From Microbacteriaceae bacterium (GTDB lineage: Bacteria; Actinomycetota; Actinomycetes; Actinomycetales; Microbacteriaceae), in contig JAODAU010000426.1 of NCBI GenBank assembly GCA_025463615.1, forward strand, positions 1-15,990: a DNA stretch of 15,990 nt, in the 5' to 3' direction. Position 1 is the stretch's first letter. Each line of letters opens with the position of its first letter. Below the pieces are notes generated by a model, which saw only the letters and a program-made list of their open reading frames with translations, made no database searches and was not told where the DNA came from. Positions 1-6,725 of this stretch are shown piece after piece. A program made the translations under genes and the position numbers.

Positions 1-2
1 TG

Positions 3-179
3 CTCGCGATCATGGTGTTCGCCGCCATCACGACGCCCGCCGCCGACGTGATGTCCATGTTCATCCTGGCCGCCCCGATGGTGGCGCTCTTCTACTCCGC
101 CGTCGTGGTGTCCCTCGTTGCGGACCGGCGCCGCGACAGGCGGCTCACCGCGCTCTCGACGGAGGCGCTCACGCCCTGA
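3..179 (+). CDS. tatC: TatC-like twin-arginine translocase subunit, C-terminal fragment
   Basis: Only the last 58 codons are visible, in the frame starting at base 3 and ending at TGA 177-179; the 5' part lies outside the window. The visible peptide ends a polytopic membrane protein: a short segment with TPAADVMSMFILAAPM, a hydrophobic helix, then a basic cytoplasmic tail with DRRRDRR. The A-T-P-x-x-D-x-x-S-M pattern followed by a last helix and an arginine-rich tail is what I know from the end of actinobacterial TatC, the core subunit that binds twin-arginine signal peptides in the plasma membrane. The next gene encodes a secreted enzyme 40 bases downstream, but its signal peptide has no twin arginine, so a functional link is not supported. 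The family call rests on a short stretch. Confidence 0.72.
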   Translation, partial: LAIMVFAAITTPAADVMSMFILAAPMVALFYSAVVVSLVADRRRDRRLTALSTEALTP

Positions 180-219
180 CCCATCCCATCCGCACACCGA
201 TCTCAATGAGGAGAACACC

Positions 220-1431
220 ATGCAGACAATCGCGCACACGAACCGAGTACGGAAGGCCTGGGTCGTCGTCGCGGCCGCCGGCCTCTGCGTCGGCATCGCG
301 CTGGCCCAGCCGGCGCAGCGGGCGCACGCGGATACCCCGCCCGCGGACGCCACGGCCTACCCGCTCGTCTTCGGCGACGACTTCAGTGGCACCTCGCTCG
401 ACACCACCAAGTGGACCCCGCGCGCAGACGCCGGGCACAACAGCGTGCAGAAGGCATCCAACCTCACGGTCAGCGGCGGCCAGCTGCACATCGCTCTCAA
501 GTCGGAGCCGACCGTGGCGGGCGGATCCACGTATTACTTCTCGGGCGGCGGCGTGATCAGCAACCAGCGCTTCGGGTACGGGTACTACGAGACGCGCGCC
601 AAAGTGAACGCGGGCCCGGGCTGGCACTCGGCGTTCTGGTCGATGTGCACCGACCCCGCCACACCGCAGAACTACAACACCTGCAAGAAGACCGAGATCG
701 ACGGCTTCGAGATCGACTCGAAGAACCCGGGCACCATCCGCAACAACATCTTCGACTGGGGCGCGAGCGGCTCCGAGGTCACGACGGGCAACTACGCGTC
801 CGGCGTCGACGCCTCCTCGGGTTGGCACACCTACGGCTACGACTACGACGAGACCGGCGTGCGCTTCTACATTGACGGCACGCTCACTGGCACCCTCGCC
901 TACACGGGCAACCTCCACGCGGAGGACCTGATGAACATCTGGTTCACCACGATCGCGTTCAACGACTACCCGGATGCCGCGCAGCTGCCCGCCAGCGTGG
1001 ACGTCGACTACGTGCACTACTACCAGAAGGGCGTCTACGTGGACAACGACGGCCAGACCTCGGCCGGCTACCACGAGACGGGAACGTGGGCGGCGAGCGG
1101 TCTGGCCGGAATGGGCAAGTCGGGCACCCGGTTCGCCTACGCCGGCCAGGGAACGGCCGAGTGGGATGCCACGGTGCCGGTCACCGGCACGTACGCCGTG
1201 GCCGCGTGGGTGCCATCCAACTCCACGAGCGGCAACGCCACGGCGGCGACCTACACGGTCACGCACGACGGCACCACCACGTCGACCACCGTGAACACGC
1301 AGACGGGGAGCTCGCACTGGGTGGATCTGGGCAGCTACACGCTCAGCGCGGGCCAGACGCAGCGCGTGACGCTCGGCGGCACGGGGGGAACTCTCCGCGC
1401 CGACACGGTGCGGTTCGTGCCGGTGCCCTGA
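220..1431 (+). CDS. Secreted GH16-family glycoside hydrolase with golvesin/Xly-like C-terminal domain
   Basis: This encodes a 403-residue secreted polysaccharide hydrolase. I chose ATG 220 because GAGGAG lies just upstream and because it opens a clear signal peptide: basic residues 9-12, a hydrophobic core at 13-29, and a likely cut after AHA at 35-37. The GH16 domain covers about residues 50-265 and has the family signature ExDxxE as E159-I-D161-G-F-E164; by family knowledge E159 is the nucleophile and E164 the acid/base of a retaining mechanism. Flanking GH16 traits are the GWHSAFW strand and late Trp/Phe-rich strands. Residues 272-403 form a second beta-rich domain starting VYVDNDG and ending RADTVRFVPVP, like the golvesin C-terminal or xanthan-lyase type domain, a likely carbohydrate- or surface-binding module. 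GH16 covers laminarinases, agarases, carrageenases and others; the sequence alone does not fix the substrate. The N-terminus has RVRK but no RR pair, so export is probably by Sec. Confidence 0.9.
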   Translation: MQTIAHTNRVRKAWVVVAAAGLCVGIALAQPAQRAHADTPPADATAYPLVFGDDFSGTSLDTTKWTPRADAGHNSVQKASNLTVSGGQLHIALKSEPTVAGGSTYYFSGGGVISNQRFGYGYYETRAKVNAGPGWHSAFWSMCTDPATPQNYNTCKKTEIDGFEIDSKNPGTIRNNIFDWGASGSEVTTGNYASGVDASSGWHTYGYDYDETGVRFYIDGTLTGTLAYTGNLHAEDLMNIWFTTIAFNDYPDAAQLPASVDVDYVHYYQKGVYVDNDGQTSAGYHETGTWAASGLAGMGKSGTRFAYAGQGTAEWDATVPVTGTYAVAAWVPSNSTSGNATAATYTVTHDGTTTSTTVNTQTGSSHWVDLGSYTLSAGQTQRVTLGGTGGTLRADTVRFVPVP

Positions 1432-1500
1432 TCCGTCTGGTTCGCGGCGCGCGCCACGTTCAATAGTCTGGTTCTTTCGACAGGCTGGAGCGTGGCGCGC

Positions 1501-2325
1501 ATGACCGACGAACCGTGGGCTGACGGCCCGCTCGACATCCGGCTGGTCGTGGCGGACATGGACGGCACGCTGCTCGACGGCGAGGGCAACATCCCCGAGT
1601 CGTTCTGGCCGGTGCTGCGGCGCATGCACGACCGCGGCATCGTCTTCGCGCCCGCCAGCGGTAGGCAGTACGCCACGCTCGCGCACCTGTTCGAGCGGGT
1701 CATCGACGGCATGGTCTTCATCTCCGAGAACGGCGCGTTCGTCGTGCGCGACGGGGCGGAGCTCTTCTCTGAGGTGCTCGACAGGAGCCTGCTCGAGCGC
1801 CTGGTGCTGCGCCTCAGGTCGCTGCAGGACGACGACCTCGGGGTGGTGTTCAGCGGCAAGCGGTCGGCCTACGTCGAGCGCTCGGACGCGCGGTTCATGG
1901 ATGAGGCGATGAAGTACCACGCGACGCTGGCCGTGGTCGACGACCTGCTGCTCGTCGACGACGACATCGTGAAGGTGGCCATCTTCGACTTCGACGACGC
2001 CGAGACGAGCACGGCGCCGCACCTCGCCGACTTCCGCGAGAGCCACCAGGTGGTGATCTCCGGCGAGCACTGGATCGACGTGATCTCGTCGACGATCAAC
2101 AAGGGCGTCGCCCTGGAGCGGCTGCAGAAGCAGCTCGGCATCACGCGCGACCAGACGGTCGCGTTCGGCGACTACCTCAACGACATCGAGATGCTGGATG
2201 CCGCCGGCCTCTCCTTCGCGATGCAGGACGCGCACCCCGAGGTGCTGAAGCACGCGCGCTTCCGGGCGCCCTCGAACCGTGACCACGGCGTCGTCGACAT
2301 CCTGGATCGGCTCATCCCGGGCTAG
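1501..2325 (+). CDS. Cof-type HAD-superfamily (IIB) phosphatase
   Basis: This is a 274-residue cytoplasmic phosphatase, probably acting on sugar phosphates or similar small phosphorylated metabolites. All four HAD motifs are visible: motif I D19-M-D21-G-T, motif II ASGR shortly after the first helix, the motif III lysine in DDDIVKVAIFD, and motif IV G223-D-Y-L-N-D228. The long cap between motifs II and III, with repeated acidic residues, fits the C2/IIB (Cof) class, whose members are usually about 260-290 residues. ATG 1501 was preferred because GGAG lies 10 bases upstream; an in-frame GTG at 1492 would add three residues and sits directly on the GGAG. A TAGTCT hexamer at 1464-1469 could be a -10 element. 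The stop codon overlaps the stop of the convergent AAA+ gene. HAD IIB enzymes are promiscuous, so no substrate is proposed. Confidence 0.9.
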   Translation: MTDEPWADGPLDIRLVVADMDGTLLDGEGNIPESFWPVLRRMHDRGIVFAPASGRQYATLAHLFERVIDGMVFISENGAFVVRDGAELFSEVLDRSLLERLVLRLRSLQDDDLGVVFSGKRSAYVERSDARFMDEAMKYHATLAVVDDLLLVDDDIVKVAIFDFDDAETSTAPHLADFRESHQVVISGEHWIDVISSTINKGVALERLQKQLGITRDQTVAFGDYLNDIEMLDAAGLSFAMQDAHPEVLKHARFRAPSNRDHGVVDILDRLIPG

Positions 2326-4121
2326 GGCGTGAGGCTGAGCCGCCAGGTCGAGTCGACGAGGGCGAGCGCGCTCGCGGTGACTGCCCCGCTTGGGTGCTCG
2401 GTCGCGAGCGCCCGCGTGAGCGGGTTCACGAACATGCTCTCCACGACCGAGCCGACGCCCCGGCCGCCGAACGAGAGGTCGGCGACCGCGTGGTCGGCGA
2501 CGGCGCGCGCGACCGTGTCGTCGATGGTCAGCGTGAGTCCGCGGCGCGCGAGTACCCGACGCACGACGGCGGCGAGGTACTTGTCCACCAGCGCACGGCC
2601 CACCGCCTCCGAGATGAAGTCGAACACGACCACGTTGTCGCCGATGCGGCTGAGCAGCTCCGGGCGCTGCAGGCGCTCGGAGAAGTGCCGGTCGATCGCG
2701 CGCCGCACCTTCGCGCGGGTGTCCGTGTAGTCGTCGCCCCACTGGGCGAAGTCGTCGTCGTCACTCGTGGAGCGGGAGGTTCCGAGGTTCGACGTGAAGA
2801 CGATGACGCTCTCGCTGAAGTAGACGGTCTCGCCCGAGCCATCCGTGAGCCGGCCGTCCTCCAGGATCTGCAGGAACTTGTCGAGGATGCGCGGGTGCGC
2901 CTTCTCGATCTCGTCGAACAGCAGGATCGAGAACGGCCGCTCCCGCACCGCGTTCGTCAGCTCGCCGCCCGAGTAGTGGCCGACGTACCCGGGAGGCGCG
3001 CCGATCAACCGCGCCTCGCTGTGCTCGGCCGAGAACTCGCTCATGTCGAAGCGGATGTACGCGTCCTGCGCACCGAACAGGATCTCGGCGAGTGCCTTCG
3101 CCAGCTCCGTCTTGCCCACGCCGGTGGGCCCGGCGAAGAACAGGATGCCCTGCGGCCGACCCGAGCTGCTGCCGTCGAACTGCGCACCGGTCAGGCCCAT
3201 CGCCGATCGCGTGAGCACGGTCAGCGCCTGCTCCACCGCACGCGACTGGCCGAGCACACGCTTCCCGATCGTCTGCTCGCCGTGCGCGAGGCGGTCGAGC
3301 AACAGGGGGTCGCTCCACGGGGAGTCCGGCACGCCGAGGCGATAGCTGCGGATGGCCTCATCCATGCGCGAGGGGTCGACGCCGTGTTCCGATGCAAAGG
3401 TGACCACGCTGTCGAGCTCGCGGATGGTCATCCCCGGCGACAGGTCGGCGAGCACCGTGGCCGCGGCGCCGTTCTCGTCCGGCTGCGGCATCCGTGCGAG
3501 GAAGAGCGCGGCCGCCGCGGCGCGCACACCGAGCGACGGCAGGGGGATGTTGACGAGGCGCACGCCGGGCGCGCGGGTGAGCCAGCTCGGGGCATCCTGC
3601 GGGTGGTCCGCCAGCCAGAAGAGGGCGCAGTCGAAGCGCCCGGGATTGCGCGGCTCGAGCCCGTCGTCGCCGTTCGCCTGCTTCTCCGCGATCGCGAGCA
3701 GCGAGCGCAGGTCGGGGCCCGCGTGCTCTTCCTCGGCCCAGAGGCGCGAGGCGTAGCTGACGATCACGGCGACGTGCGGCGATTGGGGTGCGCGGGCGTT
3801 GCGGATGAGGTCGGCGAGCCGCCCCGTCGCCGACGAGGTCGCCCGGCCCAGGTGGCCCGACGAGAAGAAGTCGTCGCCGACGACCCCCTCGCGCTCGAAC
3901 AGCAGCCGGATGCCGTCGACCGGGTCGTACGCGTAGACGAGGTCGTAACCGTGCGAGTCGAGCAGCCCCACGACGAGCTGCTCGGTGGTCCTGGCCTCCG
4001 TGCGACCGTGGTCGGGCACGAGGTGGACGTCGCGGATGTTGCCGGCGACCACGAACTGCGCGGTGACCGGGAACGCGAGGTCGATCTCGCGCACCCAGGC
4101 CGGTGTCCGTTCGGCGGTCAT
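2322..4121 (-). CDS. ClpB/ClpA D2-like AAA+ ATPase with divergent, possibly degenerate AAA-like N-terminal half
   Basis: This 599-residue AAA+ protein is likely a protein-remodelling unfoldase. Its C-terminal half (about 290-597) reads as a Clp/Hsp100 D2 module: Walker A G331-PTGVGK337-T, the substrate-threading pore loop GAPPGYVG with Y379, Walker B ILLFD403E404, sensor-1 N445 in TSNLG, an arginine-finger candidate R492 in RPELLSRI, and a D2-small lid with sensor-2 R554 in FGGRG. The usual Clp N-domain repeats, middle domain and catalytic D1 are absent. Residues 1-270 have no Walker A, but their order of hydrophobic strands (115-125, 163-170) and the stretch SWLTRAPGVRLVNIPLPSLGVR (positions 179-200) resemble the sensor-1 and arginine region of an AAA domain, so this half may be a pseudo-AAA domain. 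The ATG shares its first base with the stop of the upstream ROK gene, so the two are translationally coupled. Substrate and partner are unknown. Confidence 0.85.
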   Translation of the reverse strand: MTAERTPAWVREIDLAFPVTAQFVVAGNIRDVHLVPDHGRTEARTTEQLVVGLLDSHGYDLVYAYDPVDGIRLLFEREGVVGDDFFSSGHLGRATSSATGRLADLIRNARAPQSPHVAVIVSYASRLWAEEEHAGPDLRSLLAIAEKQANGDDGLEPRNPGRFDCALFWLADHPQDAPSWLTRAPGVRLVNIPLPSLGVRAAAAALFLARMPQPDENGAAATVLADLSPGMTIRELDSVVTFASEHGVDPSRMDEAIRSYRLGVPDSPWSDPLLLDRLAHGEQTIGKRVLGQSRAVEQALTVLTRSAMGLTGAQFDGSSSGRPQGILFFAGPTGVGKTELAKALAEILFGAQDAYIRFDMSEFSAEHSEARLIGAPPGYVGHYSGGELTNAVRERPFSILLFDEIEKAHPRILDKFLQILEDGRLTDGSGETVYFSESVIVFTSNLGTSRSTSDDDDFAQWGDDYTDTRAKVRRAIDRHFSERLQRPELLSRIGDNVVVFDFISEAVGRALVDKYLAAVVRRVLARRGLTLTIDDTVARAVADHAVADLSFGGRGVGSVVESMFVNPLTRALATEHPSGAVTASALALVDSTWRLSLTP

Positions 4122-5227
4122 CAGAAGCCCAGCCGGGTCTTGGACATCCGCAGCGACTCGAACGCGGCGCCGTCGAGGGGTGTGCATGTGCCCGCCACGA
4201 CGTCGACGGCGTCGAGCGTCAGACGCGGCAGGGCGTCGCGGACGTGGTGGACCAGCGACGGCAGCGTACCGAGCGGGCCGCCGAGCACGACCGCGCCGGG
4301 GTTGAGCAGTGTCACGATGTTCGCGAGGGCGAGGGTGAGGGCATCCAGCGCCTCGCGAGTGCGCGCGGTCAGCTCGGGCGCGCCGAGCGCGGTCGTCGCC
4401 AGGTTCACGTCGAGGCCGTAGCCGGTGGCGGCATCCGCCCAGCCGAGGCGCGCGAGCGTGCGGGTGAGGTCCTCGTCGTCTGCACGTCGGAGGTGGCCGA
4501 TCTCGCCGGCCAGCCCGCGCGCGCCGCGCTGCAGTCGCCCGCCGAGGAAGAGCCCGGCGCCGAGGCCCGCGCCGACGTACGCGTACACGAAGTCGTCGAC
4601 GCCGCGCATCGACCCGACGTGATGCTCGGCCAGGGCGGCCCAGTTCACGTCGTTGTCCACGGTGATGTCGCCGGTGCCGATGGCGAGGTCGCGCACCGGG
4701 TCGAAGTGGCCGGCGGGGAAGACCGAGTCGGCGACCTCGATCACGCCACCCGTGGCGGGATCCACCGGATCCGCCACCGAGACCACCGCCGCCAGCAGCG
4801 GGGTCGGGCACTCCCGCTCGAGGGAGCGGAGCACCTGGTTCGCGGCCTGGATCACGTAGTAGGGGCGGGTGTCCCGGGGCAGCTGCTCGCTCAGCTCGGC
4901 CCCGGTGCTGCCGTCGAGCCGGATCGCCCGTGCGGTGACGGATGACGAGTTCACGGTCAGCGCGACGGAGTGGCCGCGGTCCGCGTTGATGCGGTACAGC
5001 GTCGCGACGCCGCCCCGTCGCCCCTCGCGGGTGCCGGTCGAGACGATGACGCCGGTCTCCTCCAGGCGACGCGCGGCGTCGGAGATGGCCGGCTTCGAGA
5101 TGCCGGATGCCTGCGCGATCTCCGACCGCGAGAGCGGGCCGTCGGCGGCATCCAGCAGGGCCAGGAGCTTCTTCTCGGTGATCGTCGCGAGCAGCCCCTG
5201 CCGCGGTGTCTCGTCCGTGATCGCCAT
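4121..5227 (-). CDS. ROK-family transcriptional regulator
   Basis: This is a 368-residue repressor-type ROK protein. The N-terminal winged helix-turn-helix covers about residues 15-75, with the recognition region SRSEIAQASGISKPAISDAA at 33-52. The ROK fold follows, with DNDVNWAALAE at 191-201 and the glycine-rich GAGLGAGLFLGG plus GLAGEIGHL at 219-246, which in the family form the sugar- and phosphate-binding face. The cysteine cluster CxCGxxGC that usually follows GH in ROK proteins and binds zinc is missing; residues 247-268 are charged instead. I chose ATG 5227, which opens a typical ROK N-terminus; 26 upstream in-frame residues would run through the operator. Its start faces the DUF1479 gene across a 112-base region with two identical inverted repeats, and its stop overlaps the AAA+ start. 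Autoregulation and control of the divergent genes are inferred from that layout. The ligand is probably a sugar or sugar derivative. Confidence 0.92.
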   Translation of the reverse strand: MAITDETPRQGLLATITEKKLLALLDAADGPLSRSEIAQASGISKPAISDAARRLEETGVIVSTGTREGRRGGVATLYRINADRGHSVALTVNSSSVTARAIRLDGSTGAELSEQLPRDTRPYYVIQAANQVLRSLERECPTPLLAAVVSVADPVDPATGGVIEVADSVFPAGHFDPVRDLAIGTGDITVDNDVNWAALAEHHVGSMRGVDDFVYAYVGAGLGAGLFLGGRLQRGARGLAGEIGHLRRADDEDLTRTLARLGWADAATGYGLDVNLATTALGAPELTARTREALDALTLALANIVTLLNPGAVVLGGPLGTLPSLVHHVRDALPRLTLDAVDVVAGTCTPLDGAAFESLRMSKTRLGF

Positions 5228-5240
5228 CGAATCTCGTTTC

Positions 5241-5257
5241 AGTAAGGAGCCTTTACT
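5241..5257. promoter_or_regulatory. Operator copy 1, inverted repeat AGTAA-N7-TTACT
   Basis: The arms AGTAA (5241-5245) and TTACT (5253-5257) are perfect inverted repeats around a 7-base spacer. With two further bases on each side the match is 6 of 7. It overlaps the proposed -35 element of the rightward promoter and the expected transcription start of the leftward ROK promoter. The same arms and spacing recur at 5297-5313, so I read both as binding sites of the adjacent ROK repressor. That assignment is inference. Confidence 0.7.
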
Positions 5258-5280
5258 CAACCATAGAGGTGCGCTAGGAT
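5252..5280 (+). promoter_or_regulatory. Candidate promoter of the DUF1479/acyl-CoA synthetase operon
   Basis: TTTACT at 5252-5257 (candidate -35) and TAGGAT at 5275-5280 (candidate -10, TANNNT form) are separated by 17 bases. The predicted start near 5287 gives a leader of about 50 bases, ending in the GGGAG ribosome binding site at 5329-5333. The -35 lies inside operator copy 1. Confidence 0.5.
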
Positions 5281-5288
5281 CGCTACAA
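5260..5288 (-). promoter_or_regulatory. Candidate promoter of the ROK/AAA+ operon
   Basis: On the minus strand TTGTAG (5288-5283) and TATGGT (5265-5260) are separated by 17 bases and would start transcription near 5253, inside operator copy 1. The -35 matches only TTG of the consensus, so this is weaker than the opposite promoter. It fits autoregulation of the ROK gene. Confidence 0.4.
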
Positions 5289-5296
5289 GGCAAATC

Positions 5297-5313
5297 AGTA
5301 AACACAGATTACT
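5297..5313. promoter_or_regulatory. Operator copy 2, inverted repeat AGTAA-N7-TTACT
   Basis: The arms at 5297-5301 and 5309-5313 match copy 1 in sequence and spacing. Here the dyad extends to 7 perfect bases per arm (TCAGTAA-N7-TTACTGA, 5295-5315). It lies downstream of the proposed rightward transcription start (about 5287) and upstream of the DUF1479 ribosome binding site, where a bound repressor would act as a roadblock. The centres of the two copies are 56 bp apart. Confidence 0.7.
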
Positions 5314-5339
5314 GAATCGAATCGGAACGGGAGAATGCA

Positions 5340-6629
5340 ATGGAGCAGACGAGCTGGGCGACGCCGCCCGAGGACATGCCGGTGGCCATCCGCGCGGTGA
5401 AGAACAAGCTGCGCGCGCAGATCGGTGACGTGGACGCGCTGTTCGCGGAGATCTCCGCGGCGGTCGCCGTCGAGGTCGCCGAGGTGAAGGCGGCGCGCGA
5501 GCGGGGCGAGGAGGTCTGGCCGATCGTGCAGTACTCCGACATCGAGAACGGCACCGTTCCCCAGGAGACCATCGACCTCATCCACCGTCGCGGCTGCGCG
5601 GTCGTGCGCGGGCAGATCGCCGAGCAGACCGCCACCGAGTGGGACAGGTCGCTCGTCGACTATGTCGACAGCAACGACTTCATGGCCAAGTACCGCGGCC
5701 CGGCCGACAACTTCTTCGGCACGCTGAGCGCGTCGAAGCCCGAGATCTACCCGATCTATTGGTCGCCGGCCCAGATGGAGGCCCGCCAGCACGAGCACAC
5801 CGCCAGGGTGCAGAGCTTCCTCAACGCGCAGTGGAAGAGCGAGTCGCACGGCGTGACCTGGTTCGACCCCGACCAGGACTCGATGTACCCGGACCGCATC
5901 CGTCGCCGCGCGCCCGGCACCACCTCGAACGGCCTCGGTGCGCACACCGACTCCGGCTCGGTCGAGCGCTGGCTGACCCCCGCGTACCAGAAGGTGTTCG
6001 AGCCCATCTTCACCAACGACTTCCCCTCCTACGATCCGTGGGACGCCGCGTTCCGCACCGAGGTCGACGAGTACCCGTCCTCCACGATGTGCAGCGTCTT
6101 CCGCAGCTTCCAGGGCTGGCTCGCGATGTCGACGATGGAGCACGACCAGGGCGTGCTCCACGTCGTTCCGATCCCGTCGGCCATGGCATACATGCTGGTG
6201 CGCCCGCTGCTCAGCGACGTGCCCGACGACTCGCTCTGCGGCGCAGAGGCGGGTATGGCTCTCGGGGCGAACGAGACCTGGCACCCGCTGCTCATGGAGG
6301 CCGTGTCCGGCATTCCGGATGTCGGGCCCGGCGACTCCGTCTGGTGGCACTCGGACCTCATCCACAGCGTCGCGCCGGTGGAGGACCAGAAGGGCTGGGG
6401 CAACGTGATCTACATCCCCGCCGCCCCGATGTGCGAGAAGAACGCCCGCTACGCACGGGATGTCGCCGAGAAGTTCCGCCTCGGCGAGAGCCCCTCCGAC
6501 TTTCCGAAGGAGGACTACGAGACCGACTGGGACAACCGCTTCAAGGAGGACGACCTCAACGAGATCGGCGCTCGCGGCCTCGGCATCGTGCGGCGGGCGA
6601 GGGTGGCGGAGCGCGCGGCGACGGTCTAG
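5340..6629 (+). CDS. DUF1479 (YbiU-type) putative Fe(II)/2-oxoglutarate-dependent oxygenase
   Basis: This 429-residue cytoplasmic protein matches the DUF1479 family, whose E. coli member YbiU is of nearly the same length. The iron-binding HxD of a double-stranded beta-helix is visible as H202-T-D204 within LGAHTDSGSVERW. The distal histidine is probably H342 or H337 in WWHSDLIHSV, in the expected GDSVWWH context after a jelly-roll core. The family is related to 2-oxoglutarate oxygenases that hydroxylate or cleave small molecules, but no substrate has been established that I know of. ATG 5340 has GGGAG six bases upstream. The gene is first in the operon facing the ROK regulator, with the acyl-CoA synthetase 96 bases downstream. 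A catabolic hydroxylation or demethylation step on a compound sensed by the ROK protein is plausible inference. Confidence 0.88.
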   Translation: MEQTSWATPPEDMPVAIRAVKNKLRAQIGDVDALFAEISAAVAVEVAEVKAARERGEEVWPIVQYSDIENGTVPQETIDLIHRRGCAVVRGQIAEQTATEWDRSLVDYVDSNDFMAKYRGPADNFFGTLSASKPEIYPIYWSPAQMEARQHEHTARVQSFLNAQWKSESHGVTWFDPDQDSMYPDRIRRRAPGTTSNGLGAHTDSGSVERWLTPAYQKVFEPIFTNDFPSYDPWDAAFRTEVDEYPSSTMCSVFRSFQGWLAMSTMEHDQGVLHVVPIPSAMAYMLVRPLLSDVPDDSLCGAEAGMALGANETWHPLLMEAVSGIPDVGPGDSVWWHSDLIHSVAPVEDQKGWGNVIYIPAAPMCEKNARYARDVAEKFRLGESPSDFPKEDYETDWDNRFKEDDLNEIGARGLGIVRRARVAERAATV

Positions 6630-6725
6630 GCGGAACACCGCTACCCCGACGTCATTGCGTCAGCGAGAATGGGTCGGCGCCATCCGCGCGTCGATCCTCC
6701 TCAACGACGAAGACTGGGAGCCGCA

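Noticed and set aside
169..2742. An 857-codon minus-strand open frame across the GH16 and HAD genes
   Set aside because: Same arginine/valine/histidine-rich shadow composition. It crosses two well-supported genes and their intergenic region.
2394..4421. A 675-codon plus-strand open frame opposite the AAA+ and ROK genes
   Set aside because: It has no recognisable motif, while the minus-strand frames carry complete Walker, pore-loop and ROK motifs. It is a GC-driven shadow.
4122..4811. N-terminal extension of the AAA+ frame up to 4811
   Set aside because: The extension is proline/arginine-rich shadow of the ROK gene. The ATG at 4121 overlapping the ROK stop is the natural start.
6630..6725. 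Possible terminator between the DUF1479 and acyl-CoA synthetase genes (GCGG-AACA-CCGC at about 6630-6642)
   Set aside because: The stem is only four bases and has no T run, so cotranscription is more likely.
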